Below, in pieces: positions 54,859-63,238 of a stretch of DNA of 64,000 nt. A program made the translations under genes and the position numbers. The notes under the pieces were generated by a model that had not been told where the DNA came from, searched no databases, and saw nothing but the letters and a program-made list of their open reading frames with translations. The stretch is from Bradyrhizobium sp. 138 (GTDB lineage: Bacteria > Pseudomonadota > Alphaproteobacteria > Rhizobiales > Xanthobacteraceae): contig NZ_JADPKT010000074.1 in assembly GCF_023074075.1 (NCBI RefSeq), positions 120,397 to 184,396 of the forward strand, written 5' to 3'. Position 1 is the first letter of the stretch. Every line of letters begins with the position of its first letter.

Positions 54859-57015
54859 ATGGCCACCAAGGCAAAGACGCTGCAGGCGAAGGACAAGGAA
54901 AAGGACGACAAGGCAGCGGATGCGCCGGAGAAGGACTCCCAGGACGCGCCCTCGCCGTTGCTCGATCTGTCCGACGCCGCCGTGAAGAAGATGATCAAGC
55001 AGGCCAAGAAGCGCGGCTTTGTGACCTTCGATCAGCTCAACGAAGTCTTGCCGTCCGACCAGACCTCGCCCGAACAGATCGAGGACATCATGTCGATGCT
55101 CTCGGACATGGGCATCAACGTCACCGAAGCCGACGATAGCGAAGGCGAGGAAGAGAAGGACGAGGGCGGCGAGGACGAGACCGACAACGAGCTGGTCGAA
55201 GTCACCCAGAAGGCCGTCACCGAGGTCAAGAAGAGCGAACCGGGCGAGCGCACCGACGATCCCGTGCGGATGTATCTGCGCGAGATGGGCACGGTCGAGC
55301 TGCTCTCCCGCGAAGGCGAAATCGCGATCGCCAAGCGCATCGAGGCCGGCCGCGAGGCGATGATCGCAGGTCTGTGCGAAAGCCCGCTGACCTTCCAGGC
55401 CATCATCATCTGGCGCGACGAGCTCAACGAAGGCAAGATCTTCCTCCGCGACATCATCGATCTCGAAGCCACCTATGCTGGCCCCGACGCCAAGGCCGGC
55501 ATGAACAATGCGATGATATCAGGTCCCACCGGCGAGAACGGCGAAGCGCCCGCCGAGGGTGGCCAGGCCGCGGCAGCCGGCGCCCCCGCGCATGTCGCCC
55601 CGCCCGCCGCGCCGCCGTCGCCGACTCCGTTCCGCGCCGCGCAGCCCGCCACCGGCGGGCAGGGTGGCGAAGCCAAGGATCCGGGCGAATCCGCCGCCGA
55701 AGCCGACATGGACGAGGACGACGAGTTCGAGAACCAGATGTCGCTGGCGGCGATCGAGGCCGAGCTCAAGCCGAAGGTCGTCGAGATCTTCGACAAGATC
55801 GCCGAGAGCTACAAGAAGCTGCGCAAGCTGCAGGAGCAGGACATCCAGAACCAGCTCGAGAGCACCTCGCATGGTCCCTCGCTGTCGCCGCACCAGGAGC
55901 GCAAATATCGCAAGCTCAAGGACGAGATCATCGTCGAGGTGAAGTCGCTGCGCCTCAACCAGGCGCGTATCGACAGTCTCGTCGAGCAGCTCTACGACAT
56001 CAACAAGCGCCTCGTCTCGCATGAGGGCCGCCTGATGCGCCTTGCCGACAGCCACGGCGTCGCGCGCGAGGACTTTTTGCGCAACTACACCGGCTCGGAG
56101 CTCGACCCGCGCTGGCTCAACCGCGTCTCGAAACTCTCGGCCAAGGGCTGGAAGAACTTCGTCCATCACGAGAAGGACCGCATCAAGGACCTCCGTCACG
56201 AGGTGCATCAGCTCGCCGCGCTGACCGGACTCGAGATCGTCGAGTTCCGCAAGATCGTGCACTCCGTGCAGAAGGGCGAGCGCGAAGCGCGCCAGGCCAA
56301 GAAGGAGATGGTGGAAGCCAACCTCCGTCTCGTGATCTCGATCGCCAAGAAATACACCAACCGCGGCCTGCAGTTCCTCGACCTGATCCAGGAAGGCAAC
56401 ATCGGCCTGATGAAGGCGGTCGACAAGTTCGAGTACCGCCGCGGCTACAAGTTCTCGACCTACGCCACGTGGTGGATCCGGCAGGCGATCACCCGCTCGA
56501 TCGCGGACCAGGCCCGCACCATCCGCATCCCCGTGCACATGATCGAGACCATCAACAAGATCGTGCGCACGAGCCGCCAGATGCTCAACGAGATCGGCCG
56601 CGAGCCGACCCCGGAAGAGCTCGCCGAAAAGCTCGGCATGCCGCTGGAGAAAGTGCGAAAAGTCCTCAAGATCGCCAAGGAGCCGCTGTCGCTGGAGACG
56701 CCGGTCGGCGACGAAGAGGATTCACACCTCGGCGATTTCATCGAGGACAAGAACGCGATCCTCCCCATCGACGCCGCGATCCAGTCCAACCTGCGCGAAA
56801 CCACCACGCGCGTGCTGGCGTCCCTGACGCCGCGCGAAGAACGCGTCCTCCGCATGCGCTTCGGCATCGGCATGAACACCGACCACACGCTGGAAGAAGT
56901 GGGCCAGCAGTTCTCGGTGACGAGAGAGCGTATCCGTCAGATCGAAGCGAAGGCGCTGCGGAAGCTGAAGCATCCGTCGAGATCGAGGAAGCTGCGGAGC
57001 TTCTTGGATAATTGA
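54859..57015 (+). CDS. rpoD: RNA polymerase primary sigma factor RpoD
   Basis: 718 residues. Region 1.1 (about 30-95) is followed by an acidic stretch (EGEEEKDEGGEDE) and region 1.2 (DPVRMYLREMGTVELLSREGE). The non-conserved region carries a Pro/Ala-rich insert (APAHVAPPAAPPSPTP). Region 2 has LRLVISIAKKYTNRGLQFLDLIQEGNIGLMKAVDKFEYRRG, and region 2.4/3 KFSTYATWWIRQAITRSIADQ. Region 4 ends with TLEEVGQQFSVTRERIRQIEAKALRKLKHPSRSRKLRSFL. It is the housekeeping sigma. TAGGAGCA lies just before the start. Confidence 0.97.
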   Translation: MATKAKTLQAKDKEKDDKAADAPEKDSQDAPSPLLDLSDAAVKKMIKQAKKRGFVTFDQLNEVLPSDQTSPEQIEDIMSMLSDMGINVTEADDSEGEEEKDEGGEDETDNELVEVTQKAVTEVKKSEPGERTDDPVRMYLREMGTVELLSREGEIAIAKRIEAGREAMIAGLCESPLTFQAIIIWRDELNEGKIFLRDIIDLEATYAGPDAKAGMNNAMISGPTGENGEAPAEGGQAAAAGAPAHVAPPAAPPSPTPFRAAQPATGGQGGEAKDPGESAAEADMDEDDEFENQMSLAAIEAELKPKVVEIFDKIAESYKKLRKLQEQDIQNQLESTSHGPSLSPHQERKYRKLKDEIIVEVKSLRLNQARIDSLVEQLYDINKRLVSHEGRLMRLADSHGVAREDFLRNYTGSELDPRWLNRVSKLSAKGWKNFVHHEKDRIKDLRHEVHQLAALTGLEIVEFRKIVHSVQKGEREARQAKKEMVEANLRLVISIAKKYTNRGLQFLDLIQEGNIGLMKAVDKFEYRRGYKFSTYATWWIRQAITRSIADQARTIRIPVHMIETINKIVRTSRQMLNEIGREPTPEELAEKLGMPLEKVRKVLKIAKEPLSLETPVGDEEDSHLGDFIEDKNAILPIDAAIQSNLRETTTRVLASLTPREERVLRMRFGIGMNTDHTLEEVGQQFSVTRERIRQIEAKALRKLKHPSRSRKLRSFLDN

Positions 57016-57039
57016 TCGGAGACAACGATCCAAAGCAAA

Positions 57040-57070
57040 ACGGCGGGCGTTAGCCCGCCGTTTTTGTTTT
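57040..57070 (+). terminator. Rho-independent terminator of rpoD
   Basis: ACGGCGGGC / GCCCGCCGT stem with a GTTA loop and TTTTTGTTTTG, 24 bases after the stop. Confidence 0.95.
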
Positions 57071-57073
57071 GAC

Positions 57074-57151
57074 GTCATTGCGAGGGCAGCGAAACATCCA
57101 GAGTCTTTCCGCGGAGGCATTTCTGATTGCTTCGCTGCGCTCGCAATGACG
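57074..57151. repeat. GTCATTGCGAG / CTCGCAATGAC dispersed repeat
   Basis: GTCATTGCGAGGGCAGCG ... TTCGCTGCGCTCGCAATGACG; same family as 32238. It follows the rpoD terminator. Confidence 0.88.
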
Positions 57152-57167
57152 TGGAGAAGCTGAAGGC

Positions 57168-57404
57168 CTACTTCTTCTTCACCCCCACCCGCTCGATCCG
57201 CTTGATCTCAAGCGCCGGCCGCCCTGACTTCTCCGCGATCTCGCGGTCCTGCTCCATGATGAAGGCGCGGGCGGGTTCGTCGCCGTCGAGGCCGCCCAGG
57301 AGTTCTGCGGGCACGCGGCGGTTGGAGCGTTGGGAATCGTCTTCATAGACGACGTTGAAGAAGGCGAACTCGCCTTTGGGATTGGTCCCGGGTTTTTTGG
57401 CCAT
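57168..57404 (-). CDS. Small hypothetical protein (78 aa)
   Basis: 78 residues beginning MAKKPGTNPKGEFAFFNVVYEDDSQRSNRRVPAELL, then GDEPARAFIMEQDREIAEKSG and a basic end. It looks like a small beta/alpha protein with good codon bias. I do not recognise a family, although similar short proteins seem conserved in Bradyrhizobium. Its GGACGGTGG-like upstream signal is weak. Convergent with rpoD across the repeat. Confidence 0.65.
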   Translation of the reverse strand: MAKKPGTNPKGEFAFFNVVYEDDSQRSNRRVPAELLGGLDGDEPARAFIMEQDREIAEKSGRPALEIKRIERVGVKKK

Positions 57405-57540
57405 GGCGGCTTGTCGTCGATAGAAGCGCCATAGTCAAATGACTTTGCGCCTCTCGGGGCCAGCGCGGCCCGGGCCGCGAGCCCGCTGCATCAGAGACTC
57501 CGGTCTCAACAACCGCCTGTCGACAAATGCTCGCCTCGAT

Positions 57541-57573
57541 AAACGGCGGGCCGAAGCCCGCCGTTTATTTTTG
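57541..57573 (+). terminator. Orphan terminator-like hairpin
   Basis: AAACGGCGGGC / GCCCGCCGTTT stem with a CGAA loop and an ATTTTTGG tail. On the opposite strand the loop is C-TTCG-G, an extra-stable tetraloop. There is no plus-strand gene between it and rpoD, so it may end a short RNA or be a copy of the rpoD terminator. Confidence 0.6.
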
Positions 57574-57888
57574 GTCTTCAGCGTCGCCCGGGGCTGGCGG
57601 GGCGACAACCTAGAATAGAAGGCTATCGAAGACGCGCTGCGATGGCAAGACAAATCGCGGCGGCGTTGATGTCGCAGCGGGCGCATCAGATATGCGCTGG
57701 TTGCGATGTGGGATGCGGAACCACATCGACGCAATTGTTTGATTGCCAAACGACTTTGTTCATCTTCGCGGCCGCGGCGATGCAGCATGTGCCGCGTGCT
57801 GTGCCGGAAGCTGCGCGAGCCTGCACCTCTTCCCGCCTGCGTGCAGATAACATGATCCGATGTGCGCCAAGTGTGTTCCGCGCGTCTC
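57574..57888. other. Region without a supported gene
   Basis: Short frames run through this stretch on both strands but none has a ribosome site or consistent codon bias. TTGCGATGTGGGATGCGGAACCACATCG contains a weak inverted pattern. It could be decayed coding sequence. Confidence 0.4.
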
Positions 57889-58146
57889 TCAATGCGCGCG
57901 CCCACGCTGCACCACCTCCTGCGCAGCGAGGCGCGATCGGTGCCCGCCGCCGTTGCCGCTGTCCTGCTTGCGTCCCTGCGCCATGATCGCGCTGCCCATC
58001 GCGGCCGAGCCGAACGTGATGAGGAACGAGGCGAGCAACAAGGCGAGTGCAATGCCGGGAGCGCTGTCGGCAAAGATCAGCTCGCGCAGATGTCCGGGGT
58101 TGCCGCTCGCTGGCGTGACGGAGAGATGGCTCCTGGCCGCTGCAAT
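57889..58146 (-). pseudogene. Possible small membrane protein without a standard start codon
   Basis: On the minus strand an open frame from after a TAG at 58147 to a TGA at 57889 carries a hydrophobic helix (SAPGIALALLLASFLITFG) and a basic, Gly-rich end with the codon bias of real genes. Neither ATG, GTG nor TTG opens it upstream of the helix; an ATT at 58144 or internal starts would be needed. It is either a truncated gene or uses an unusual start. Confidence 0.35.
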
Positions 58147-58266
58147 CTAGGAAGCGGACCGCGAGACAGCTTGATGCGGATCAAGCTTGCCGCTTTGACG
58201 CTCGCTGCTTTCCCGGGCATGATCCGCGCGCTGCTTCGCGCAAATTTTTTTGGGGGATTGCTCCAT

Positions 58267-59073
58267 ATGCTGAGACTGCTTTTCGCCGCCGCGTTCGTCA
58301 TTGGTCTGACTGGCGGGGCGGCGCAGGCCGCGCGCTGCGGCGGTGACTTCAACAGCTTCGTCGCCACCATGGCACAGGAAGCGCAAGCGGCCGGCGTCTC
58401 GGCGAGCGTGACCAACGCGGCGCTCAGCGGCGTGGCGCCGGATCCAGCGGTGCTCGCCTTCGACCGGCGCCAGCGCTACACCTTCAACAAGAGCTTCGAG
58501 CAATACGTCTCGACCCGGGTCGGACCGGGCCGCATCAATGGCGGCCGCGCGCTTCTGCAGCGCCACGCCGCGCTGCTCTCGCGCATCGAGCAGCAGTTCG
58601 GCGTGCCCCGCTATATCCTGGTCGCGATCTGGGGGCTGGAGAGCGATTTCGGCAAGGGCGACATCGGCAAGATGCCGGTGGTCCGCACGCTGGCAACCCT
58701 CGCGCATGATTGCCGCCGCACCGACCTGTTCCAGGGCGAGCTGCTCGCCGCGCTCAAGATCGTGCAGCGCGGCGACCTGCCGCTGCGCGACCTCATCGGC
58801 GCCTTCGCCGGCGAGATCGGCCAGACCCAGTTCCTGCCATCGTCCTACATCAAATACGGCGTCGATTTCGACGGCGACGGCCATGTCGATCTCCGCCACA
58901 GCGTCCCTGACGTGCTCGCCTCGACCGCGAACCTGCTGCACACCAGCGGCTTCAAGATGGGCCAGCCCTACGGCGAAGGCACCGCCAATTTCGAGGCGAT
59001 GCGCGAGTGGAACAGGGCGGTGATCTACCGCAAGACGATCGGCTATTTTGCGGACCGGCTGGCGGGGCAGTAG
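58267..59073 (+). CDS. Lytic murein transglycosylase (MltB-like)
   Basis: 268 residues with a signal peptide (FAAAFVIGLTGGAAQA). The transglycosylase domain covers FNSFVATMAQEAQAAGVSAS to the end: catalytic Glu125 in IWGLESDFG, the peptidoglycan-binding FAGEIGQTQFLPSSYIKYG, and an EF-hand-like loop DFDGDGHVD as in MltB. It cleaves glycan strands with 1,6-anhydro ends. The ATG at 58267 follows GGGGGATTGCTCCAT; an in-frame ATG at 58174 would add 31 residues. Confidence 0.9.
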   Translation: MLRLLFAAAFVIGLTGGAAQAARCGGDFNSFVATMAQEAQAAGVSASVTNAALSGVAPDPAVLAFDRRQRYTFNKSFEQYVSTRVGPGRINGGRALLQRHAALLSRIEQQFGVPRYILVAIWGLESDFGKGDIGKMPVVRTLATLAHDCRRTDLFQGELLAALKIVQRGDLPLRDLIGAFAGEIGQTQFLPSSYIKYGVDFDGDGHVDLRHSVPDVLASTANLLHTSGFKMGQPYGEGTANFEAMREWNRAVIYRKTIGYFADRLAGQ

Positions 59074-59090
59074 AAGGGCGCGTTGAATTC

Positions 59091-59215
59091 GTAGGGTGGG
59101 CAAAGGCGCCCTTGCGCCGTGCCCACCATCTGTCTCGATCGCGAAACATTCGTGGGCACGCTTTCCGCCTTCGCTCTTCGAGCTACGGCGGACAAGCCGC
59201 TTTGCCCACCCTACG
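59091..59215. repeat. Dispersed palindromic repeat, GTAGGGTGGGCAAAGGCGCC type
   Basis: GTAGGGTGGGCAAAGGCGCC...GGACAAGCCGCTTTGCCCACCCTACG. The first half equals the copy at 59285 almost exactly for about 60 bases (CCGTGCCCACCATCTGTCTC), so the two elements are recent copies. Confidence 0.9.
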
Positions 59216-59284
59216 AGAGCCGAGTGTGAGGTCGCGCCATCGCGTTCCTGCCTCACTTCCCCTTCGCCATCCTCTCCAGAACTC

Positions 59285-59389
59285 GTAGGGTGGGCAAAGG
59301 CGCCCTTGCGCCGTGCCCACCATCTGTCTCGATCGCGCTGTCTCGATCGCGAAACATGCGTGGGCACGCTTCGCTTTGCCCACCCTACG
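59285..59389. repeat. Dispersed palindromic repeat, second tandem copy
   Basis: Same ends and first half as 59091; the middle repeats TGTCTCGATCGCG twice (a tandem duplication). Ends GCTTCGCTTTGCCCACCCTACG. Confidence 0.9.
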
Positions 59390-59426
59390 AGAGCGGTGTG
59401 TGTGGCAACGCTGTCGCGTTCCTAAT

Positions 59427-60257
59427 TCACGTCCCCTTCGCCATCCGCTCCAGCTTCCGTTGCAGCGGCGCCCAATATGTCCCCGGGCGGAAGCGCTGCA
59501 AGAGGTCCATGAAGCGGGCGTCGTTGCCGATCAGGATGCGCGGCTCGTTCTTTTCGATGCCCTTGATGATCCGCAGCGCGGCATCTTTCGGCGCCGTCTT
59601 CGCCGCGTTCTCGAACCGCTCGATCGACTGCGCGCGGCGGGCATTGTCGGTGACGCCGATGCCGGTGCGGGAGTTACGCGCGATCGCGGTGGCGACGCCG
59701 CCGGGATGCACGACCGACAGTCTGACGGGACTGCCCGCCACCGCGAGCTCATGCCGCACGCTCTCGGAAAAGCCGCGCACCGCGAATTTCGCCGCCGCAT
59801 AGGCCGATTGGCCCGGCGGCGCGATGATGCCGAAGATCGAGGAGAGGTTGACGATATGGGCCTCGGCCAGCGTCTGCAGATGCGGCAGGAAGGCGCGCGT
59901 GCCGTGCACCACGCCCCAGAAATTGATGTCGAACAGCCAGTCCATCTGCGCCTGGTCGATCTCCTCGAACGAGCCCATCAGCGCCACGCCGGCATTGTTG
60001 ACGACGATGCCGAGCGCGGGATGCGCCGCGGTCGCCTCGCTCGCGAACTGCGCGATGTCGTCGGCTTCGCCGACGTCGACGCGGTGCAGGCTGACCTTGC
60101 GCGTTGCTCCGATCTCAGCGGCGAGGCTCTTCAGCCCAGCCTCGTCGCGATCGGCCAGCGCGAGATCGCAGCCGCGCTGCGCAAGCGCGATGGCCAGCGC
60201 GCGGCCGATGCCGCTGGCGGCTCCCGTGATGGCGGCGGCGCCGCGAATCGCAGTCAT
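59427..60257 (-). CDS. Short-chain dehydrogenase/reductase (SDR)
   Basis: 276 residues: the NAD(P) glycine motif ITGAASGIGRALA (10-22), NNAGVA (about 91), the catalytic Ser in VNLSSIFGI, Tyr-x-x-x-Lys in YAAAKFAVRGFSESV, and the PG motif in VVHPGGV. It is a classical SDR with an ADRDE-type second strand, suggesting NAD(H) use. The substrate is unknown. The start at 60257 follows GGGGGACATC. Confidence 0.92.
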   Translation of the reverse strand: MTAIRGAAAITGAASGIGRALAIALAQRGCDLALADRDEAGLKSLAAEIGATRKVSLHRVDVGEADDIAQFASEATAAHPALGIVVNNAGVALMGSFEEIDQAQMDWLFDINFWGVVHGTRAFLPHLQTLAEAHIVNLSSIFGIIAPPGQSAYAAAKFAVRGFSESVRHELAVAGSPVRLSVVHPGGVATAIARNSRTGIGVTDNARRAQSIERFENAAKTAPKDAALRIIKGIEKNEPRILIGNDARFMDLLQRFRPGTYWAPLQRKLERMAKGT

Positions 60258-60378
60258 GATGTCCCCCGTCAAGCCCTCAGTCGCGGAACCAAGATTTACA
60301 TTTTTTCAGAATGGAACCGAACCCAAGGCGAATTGGCTCCTTAACATACGTTACGCAAGCAAGCATTGGGAGACGCTC

Positions 60379-60753
60379 ATGGGACAGGCACAGCCATTTC
60401 GTGCCACCGCGCTGATCGTTGAAGATGACGTCATGCAGCGGGAGATGCTGAGTCTCCTGCTGGAAGAGAGTGGCTACCAGGTCATCCAGTGCGAGAGCGC
60501 CGAGGCCGCCGAGCTTGTGCTCGAGAAAAGCGCCGGCGCGCTCTGCCTGTTACTGACCGACGTCCAGCTTGCCGGCCGCATGAACGGGGTCGAGCTCGCC
60601 CACGTCGCCAAGGACCGCAATCCCAGGCTCGACATCGTCGTCACCTCCGGCCGCCCCCTGATGCAACCCTTGCCCGCGGGCGCCAAGTTCTGGGCCAAAC
60701 CCTGGGCGCCCCTCGACGTCCTGCGCGAGGCCGAGATCGCACAGCTGTCTTGA
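60379..60753 (+). CDS. Single-domain response regulator
   Basis: 124 residues, only a receiver domain. Acidic pocket Glu15/Asp16/Asp17 (VEDDVMQREML), phospho-acceptor Asp61 in LLLTDVQLAGRMNG, Thr89 in VVTSGRP, Lys107 in FWAKPWAPLDV. No output domain, so it works like CheY/DivK-type signals or as a phosphate sink. No kinase gene is adjacent. TTGGGAGACGCTC precedes the ATG. Confidence 0.93.
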   Translation: MGQAQPFRATALIVEDDVMQREMLSLLLEESGYQVIQCESAEAAELVLEKSAGALCLLLTDVQLAGRMNGVELAHVAKDRNPRLDIVVTSGRPLMQPLPAGAKFWAKPWAPLDVLREAEIAQLS

Positions 60754-60809
60754 GGGCGCCCGGACGGCCCCGGCTTTCTCACCGCGAGGCGGGCTGCTAA
60801 GGTCTGCCC

Positions 60810-61421
60810 ATGACCTGGTCCTTCCTGCTCACCTCGCTGATCGTCGTCGCTTCCCCCGGCACCGGCGTGCTCTATACGCTGGCTGCGGCGCTCACCCGCG
60901 GCTCGCGCGCCAGCGTCGCCGCCGCTTTCGGCTGCACGCTCGGGATCGTGCCGCACATGTGTGCTGCGATGCTCGGCCTTGCCGCGGTGCTCCACACCAG
61001 CGCGCTCGCTTTCGCCGCGTTGAAATGGTGCGGCGTCGCCTATCTGCTCTACATGTCCTGGCAGGCGCTGCGCGAGAGCGGGGCGCTGGCGGTTGACGGC
61101 GAGATCAGGGAACGGTCGGCCCACCGCGTCATCGTCACCGGCTTCCTGATCAACATCCTCAATCCAAAACTGTCGATCTTCTTCCTCGCCTTCCTGCCGC
61201 AGTTCATCGCCGCGGACGAGGCGCACGTGCTGGCGCGCATGCTGGAATTGAGTGGCGCCTTCATGGCGATGACCTTTGCGGTGTTCGTCGTCTACGGCCT
61301 CTGCGCCGCCTCCGTGCGCGAGCGCGTCATCTCCCGACCCGCCGTCATGGCCTGGCTGCGCCGCAGCTTTGCAGCGGGGTTCGCTGCGCTCGGCGCCAAG
61401 CTGGCCTTTGCGGAGCGGTAG
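60810..61421 (+). CDS. LysE-family translocator, second exporter
   Basis: 203 residues with six hydrophobic helices. VVASPGTGVLYTLAAALTRGSRASVAAAFGCTLGIVPH has the conserved PGT/PGP helix 1 region; GFLINILNPKLSIFFLAFLPQFI carries the NPK motif. Distinct from the exporter at 49833 (low identity). Exports amino acids or similar compounds; the substrate is unknown. Confidence 0.88.
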   Translation: MTWSFLLTSLIVVASPGTGVLYTLAAALTRGSRASVAAAFGCTLGIVPHMCAAMLGLAAVLHTSALAFAALKWCGVAYLLYMSWQALRESGALAVDGEIRERSAHRVIVTGFLINILNPKLSIFFLAFLPQFIAADEAHVLARMLELSGAFMAMTFAVFVVYGLCAASVRERVISRPAVMAWLRRSFAAGFAALGAKLAFAER

Positions 61422-61431
61422 CCTTCCACCC

Positions 61432-61456
61432 AATAAAAAAGCGGGCCCTGCGCCCG
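61432..61456 (-). terminator. Terminator of the small Lys/Ala protein gene
   Basis: On the minus strand GCGGGC, a short GCAGG loop, GCCCGC and TTTTTTATT. Convergent with the exporter. Confidence 0.7.
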
Positions 61457-61528
61457 CCACCTCAAAACTCACTTACCCGACGCCCGGGCGGAGCGAGGCT
61501 CCACCCGGGCAAAGAAAAAGAAGCCTCG

Positions 61529-61597
61529 TTACTTCTTCTTCGCCTTCTTGGCCTTCTTCGCCTTCTTCTTCGCCGCCTTCTTCGCTTTCTTAGCCAT
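61529..61597 (-). CDS. Tiny Lys/Ala-repeat protein (22 aa)
   Basis: 22 residues composed only of Met, Ala and Lys in a KKAKKA pattern, ending in KKK. GAGGATCCT lies directly before the ATG, and a terminator follows. The sequence is like the C-terminal tails of histone H1-like proteins; such a peptide would bind DNA or RNA electrostatically. Tiny genes of this kind are seen in Bradyrhizobium genomes, from memory. Too short for normal gene finders. Confidence 0.65.
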   Translation of the reverse strand: MAKKAKKAAKKKAKKAKKAKKK

Positions 61598-61990
61598 AGG
61601 ATCCTCTTAAGGGTTAATGGTGGAACGCGACACGAGGGATGCTAGGCGGAGGGCCAGCCTCGCAACATCCTCGACGACAAACTCAGCAGATTCGCAGGTC
61701 TCTGCCCCGCGCTGTCACATCGGTGTCATCGCGTTATCCACAGTTCAGATGCATTTTCGGGTGATTTTGGTCCGCGAATCCGCATCGCGCCATCGCCGCC
61801 GATATCCCTAACGATCCGACAACCGCCGCGCGCCGTTCATGAATCCAAAACCAAAGGCGCGGTTTGGCAGATCGCGGTGAGACTCCGTTAAGCGCACCGG
61901 CCGCATCTTCTCCGCAAGAAAACGGGGATGGGTCATGGACGGACGGCTGCCAGGGACGGGGAGCGCGACGCTGCGCGTGCCGCACGCGTC
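61598..61990. other. Intergenic region upstream of the diguanylate cyclase, no gene seen
   Basis: About 390 bases. Mixed GC with an AT-rich GTTATCCACAGTTCAGATGC near 61735, a weak DnaA-box-like TTATCCACA (61734-61742) that is probably coincidental. No terminator or clear promoter. Confidence 0.4.
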
Positions 61991-63214
61991 ATGCTGAACG
62001 TCCCGACACTCTGGACCGTCTTCGTCGTCAACTTCCTGGCGCTCGGCGTGATCTGGGCCTATGTGACGCGGTCCTATCCGCAATTCGCCGCTGCGCGGTT
62101 CTGGATGGCGTCGTCCTTCGTCGGCGCGATCGGGGCGATGACGGCGCTGGTCCGCCTGTTCGTCGTCTCTCCCTTGCCGCTTCTGCTCGGCGCAGCCGGT
62201 GTGATCGCAGCGAGCTGCCTCGCCGCCATGGGCATTCAGCGCTTCTATGATCGGCCGGTCTCATGGCGCCTCATGACGGCGACGGGAGGCCTGAGCCTCG
62301 CTGGCATCGTGGTCTTCATGGTCGGCTTCGACCACATGCAGCTGCGCATGCTGAGCTACACGCTCGGTCAGGCCCTGCCGCTGCTGCTGGCGCTGGGTCT
62401 TTTGCTGTCGCCGCCGGAGGGCCGCGTCAGCCCGGGCGCGCGGCTGTCCAGCATCGTCATCCTCACCATCCTGGCGATCCTCGCTGCACGTATGATTGGC
62501 AATCTGCTCGGCCACGACATGTCGGCGCGAGCCGGCGGCCAGGCCCATGCCGTCATGGTGCTGGGGCTGCTGTTTCTGTCGATGACGCTCAATTTCGGCT
62601 TTCTGCTGATGGCGATGGACCGCCTGCGGGGCGAGGTTGCCGATCTCGCGCTGCTCGACGATCTCACCGGCGTCGCCAACCGCCGGCATCTCTTGCAGCG
62701 CCTCACCGAGGAATGCGCCCGCTCCGAGCGCAGCGGTGCGCCGTTCTCGCTGCTGGTGATCGATCTCGACGGCTTCAAGACCATCAACGATACCCACGGC
62801 CATGCCGCCGGCGATGCCTGCCTGAAGCACTTCACCCTGATGGCGCAGACGCGCCTTCGGCCCGGCGACATGCTCGCCCGCACCGGCGGCGACGAGTTCT
62901 GCATCGTGCTGCCGTCCTCGCCTGTGCGTGAGGCCGCCGCGATCGCCCGCCGCGTGCTCGAGGTCTGCCGTCAGGATGCCGAGGCCTGCACCGGCGACGA
63001 GATCCCGATCGCGATCTCGATCGGCGTCGCGCAGTGGGATCGCGGCATCGGCGCATTCCCCGACCGCCTGATGGCCAATGCCGACCACGCGCTCTACGCC
63101 GCCAAGAAGAACGGCAAGAACGACTTTGCCGTCTACGATCCGGCGCCGCCGCTTTCGCCCGAGCCGGTCGGCCGGAGCGAGGCCGTGCGCAAAATTCGCG
63201 TAGAGCCGTGCTAG
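61991..63214 (+). CDS. Membrane-bound diguanylate cyclase (GGDEF)
   Basis: 407 residues from the ATG at 61991 (an ATG at 61928 would add 21). Six hydrophobic helices (about 5-210) form a MASE-like sensor, followed by a linker and a GGDEF domain: LALLDDLTGVANRRHL, DLDGFKTINDTHGH, the signature GGDEF (299-303) and an I-site RPGD (290-293) five residues earlier for product feedback. It makes cyclic di-GMP. No EAL domain. The signal sensed by the membrane part is unknown. Confidence 0.9.
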   Translation: MLNVPTLWTVFVVNFLALGVIWAYVTRSYPQFAAARFWMASSFVGAIGAMTALVRLFVVSPLPLLLGAAGVIAASCLAAMGIQRFYDRPVSWRLMTATGGLSLAGIVVFMVGFDHMQLRMLSYTLGQALPLLLALGLLLSPPEGRVSPGARLSSIVILTILAILAARMIGNLLGHDMSARAGGQAHAVMVLGLLFLSMTLNFGFLLMAMDRLRGEVADLALLDDLTGVANRRHLLQRLTEECARSERSGAPFSLLVIDLDGFKTINDTHGHAAGDACLKHFTLMAQTRLRPGDMLARTGGDEFCIVLPSSPVREAAAIARRVLEVCRQDAEACTGDEIPIAISIGVAQWDRGIGAFPDRLMANADHALYAAKKNGKNDFAVYDPAPPLSPEPVGRSEAVRKIRVEPC

Positions 63215-63238
63215 ATCAGGGTCCGTGATTGGATCCGA

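Noticed and set aside
57642..57986. 114-codon plus frame after the orphan hairpin
   Set aside because: Cys/Arg/Ala-rich random-looking composition and no ribosome site.
61734..61742. DnaA-box-like TTATCCACA
   Set aside because: A single isolated match; no AT-rich cluster or further boxes that would suggest an origin.
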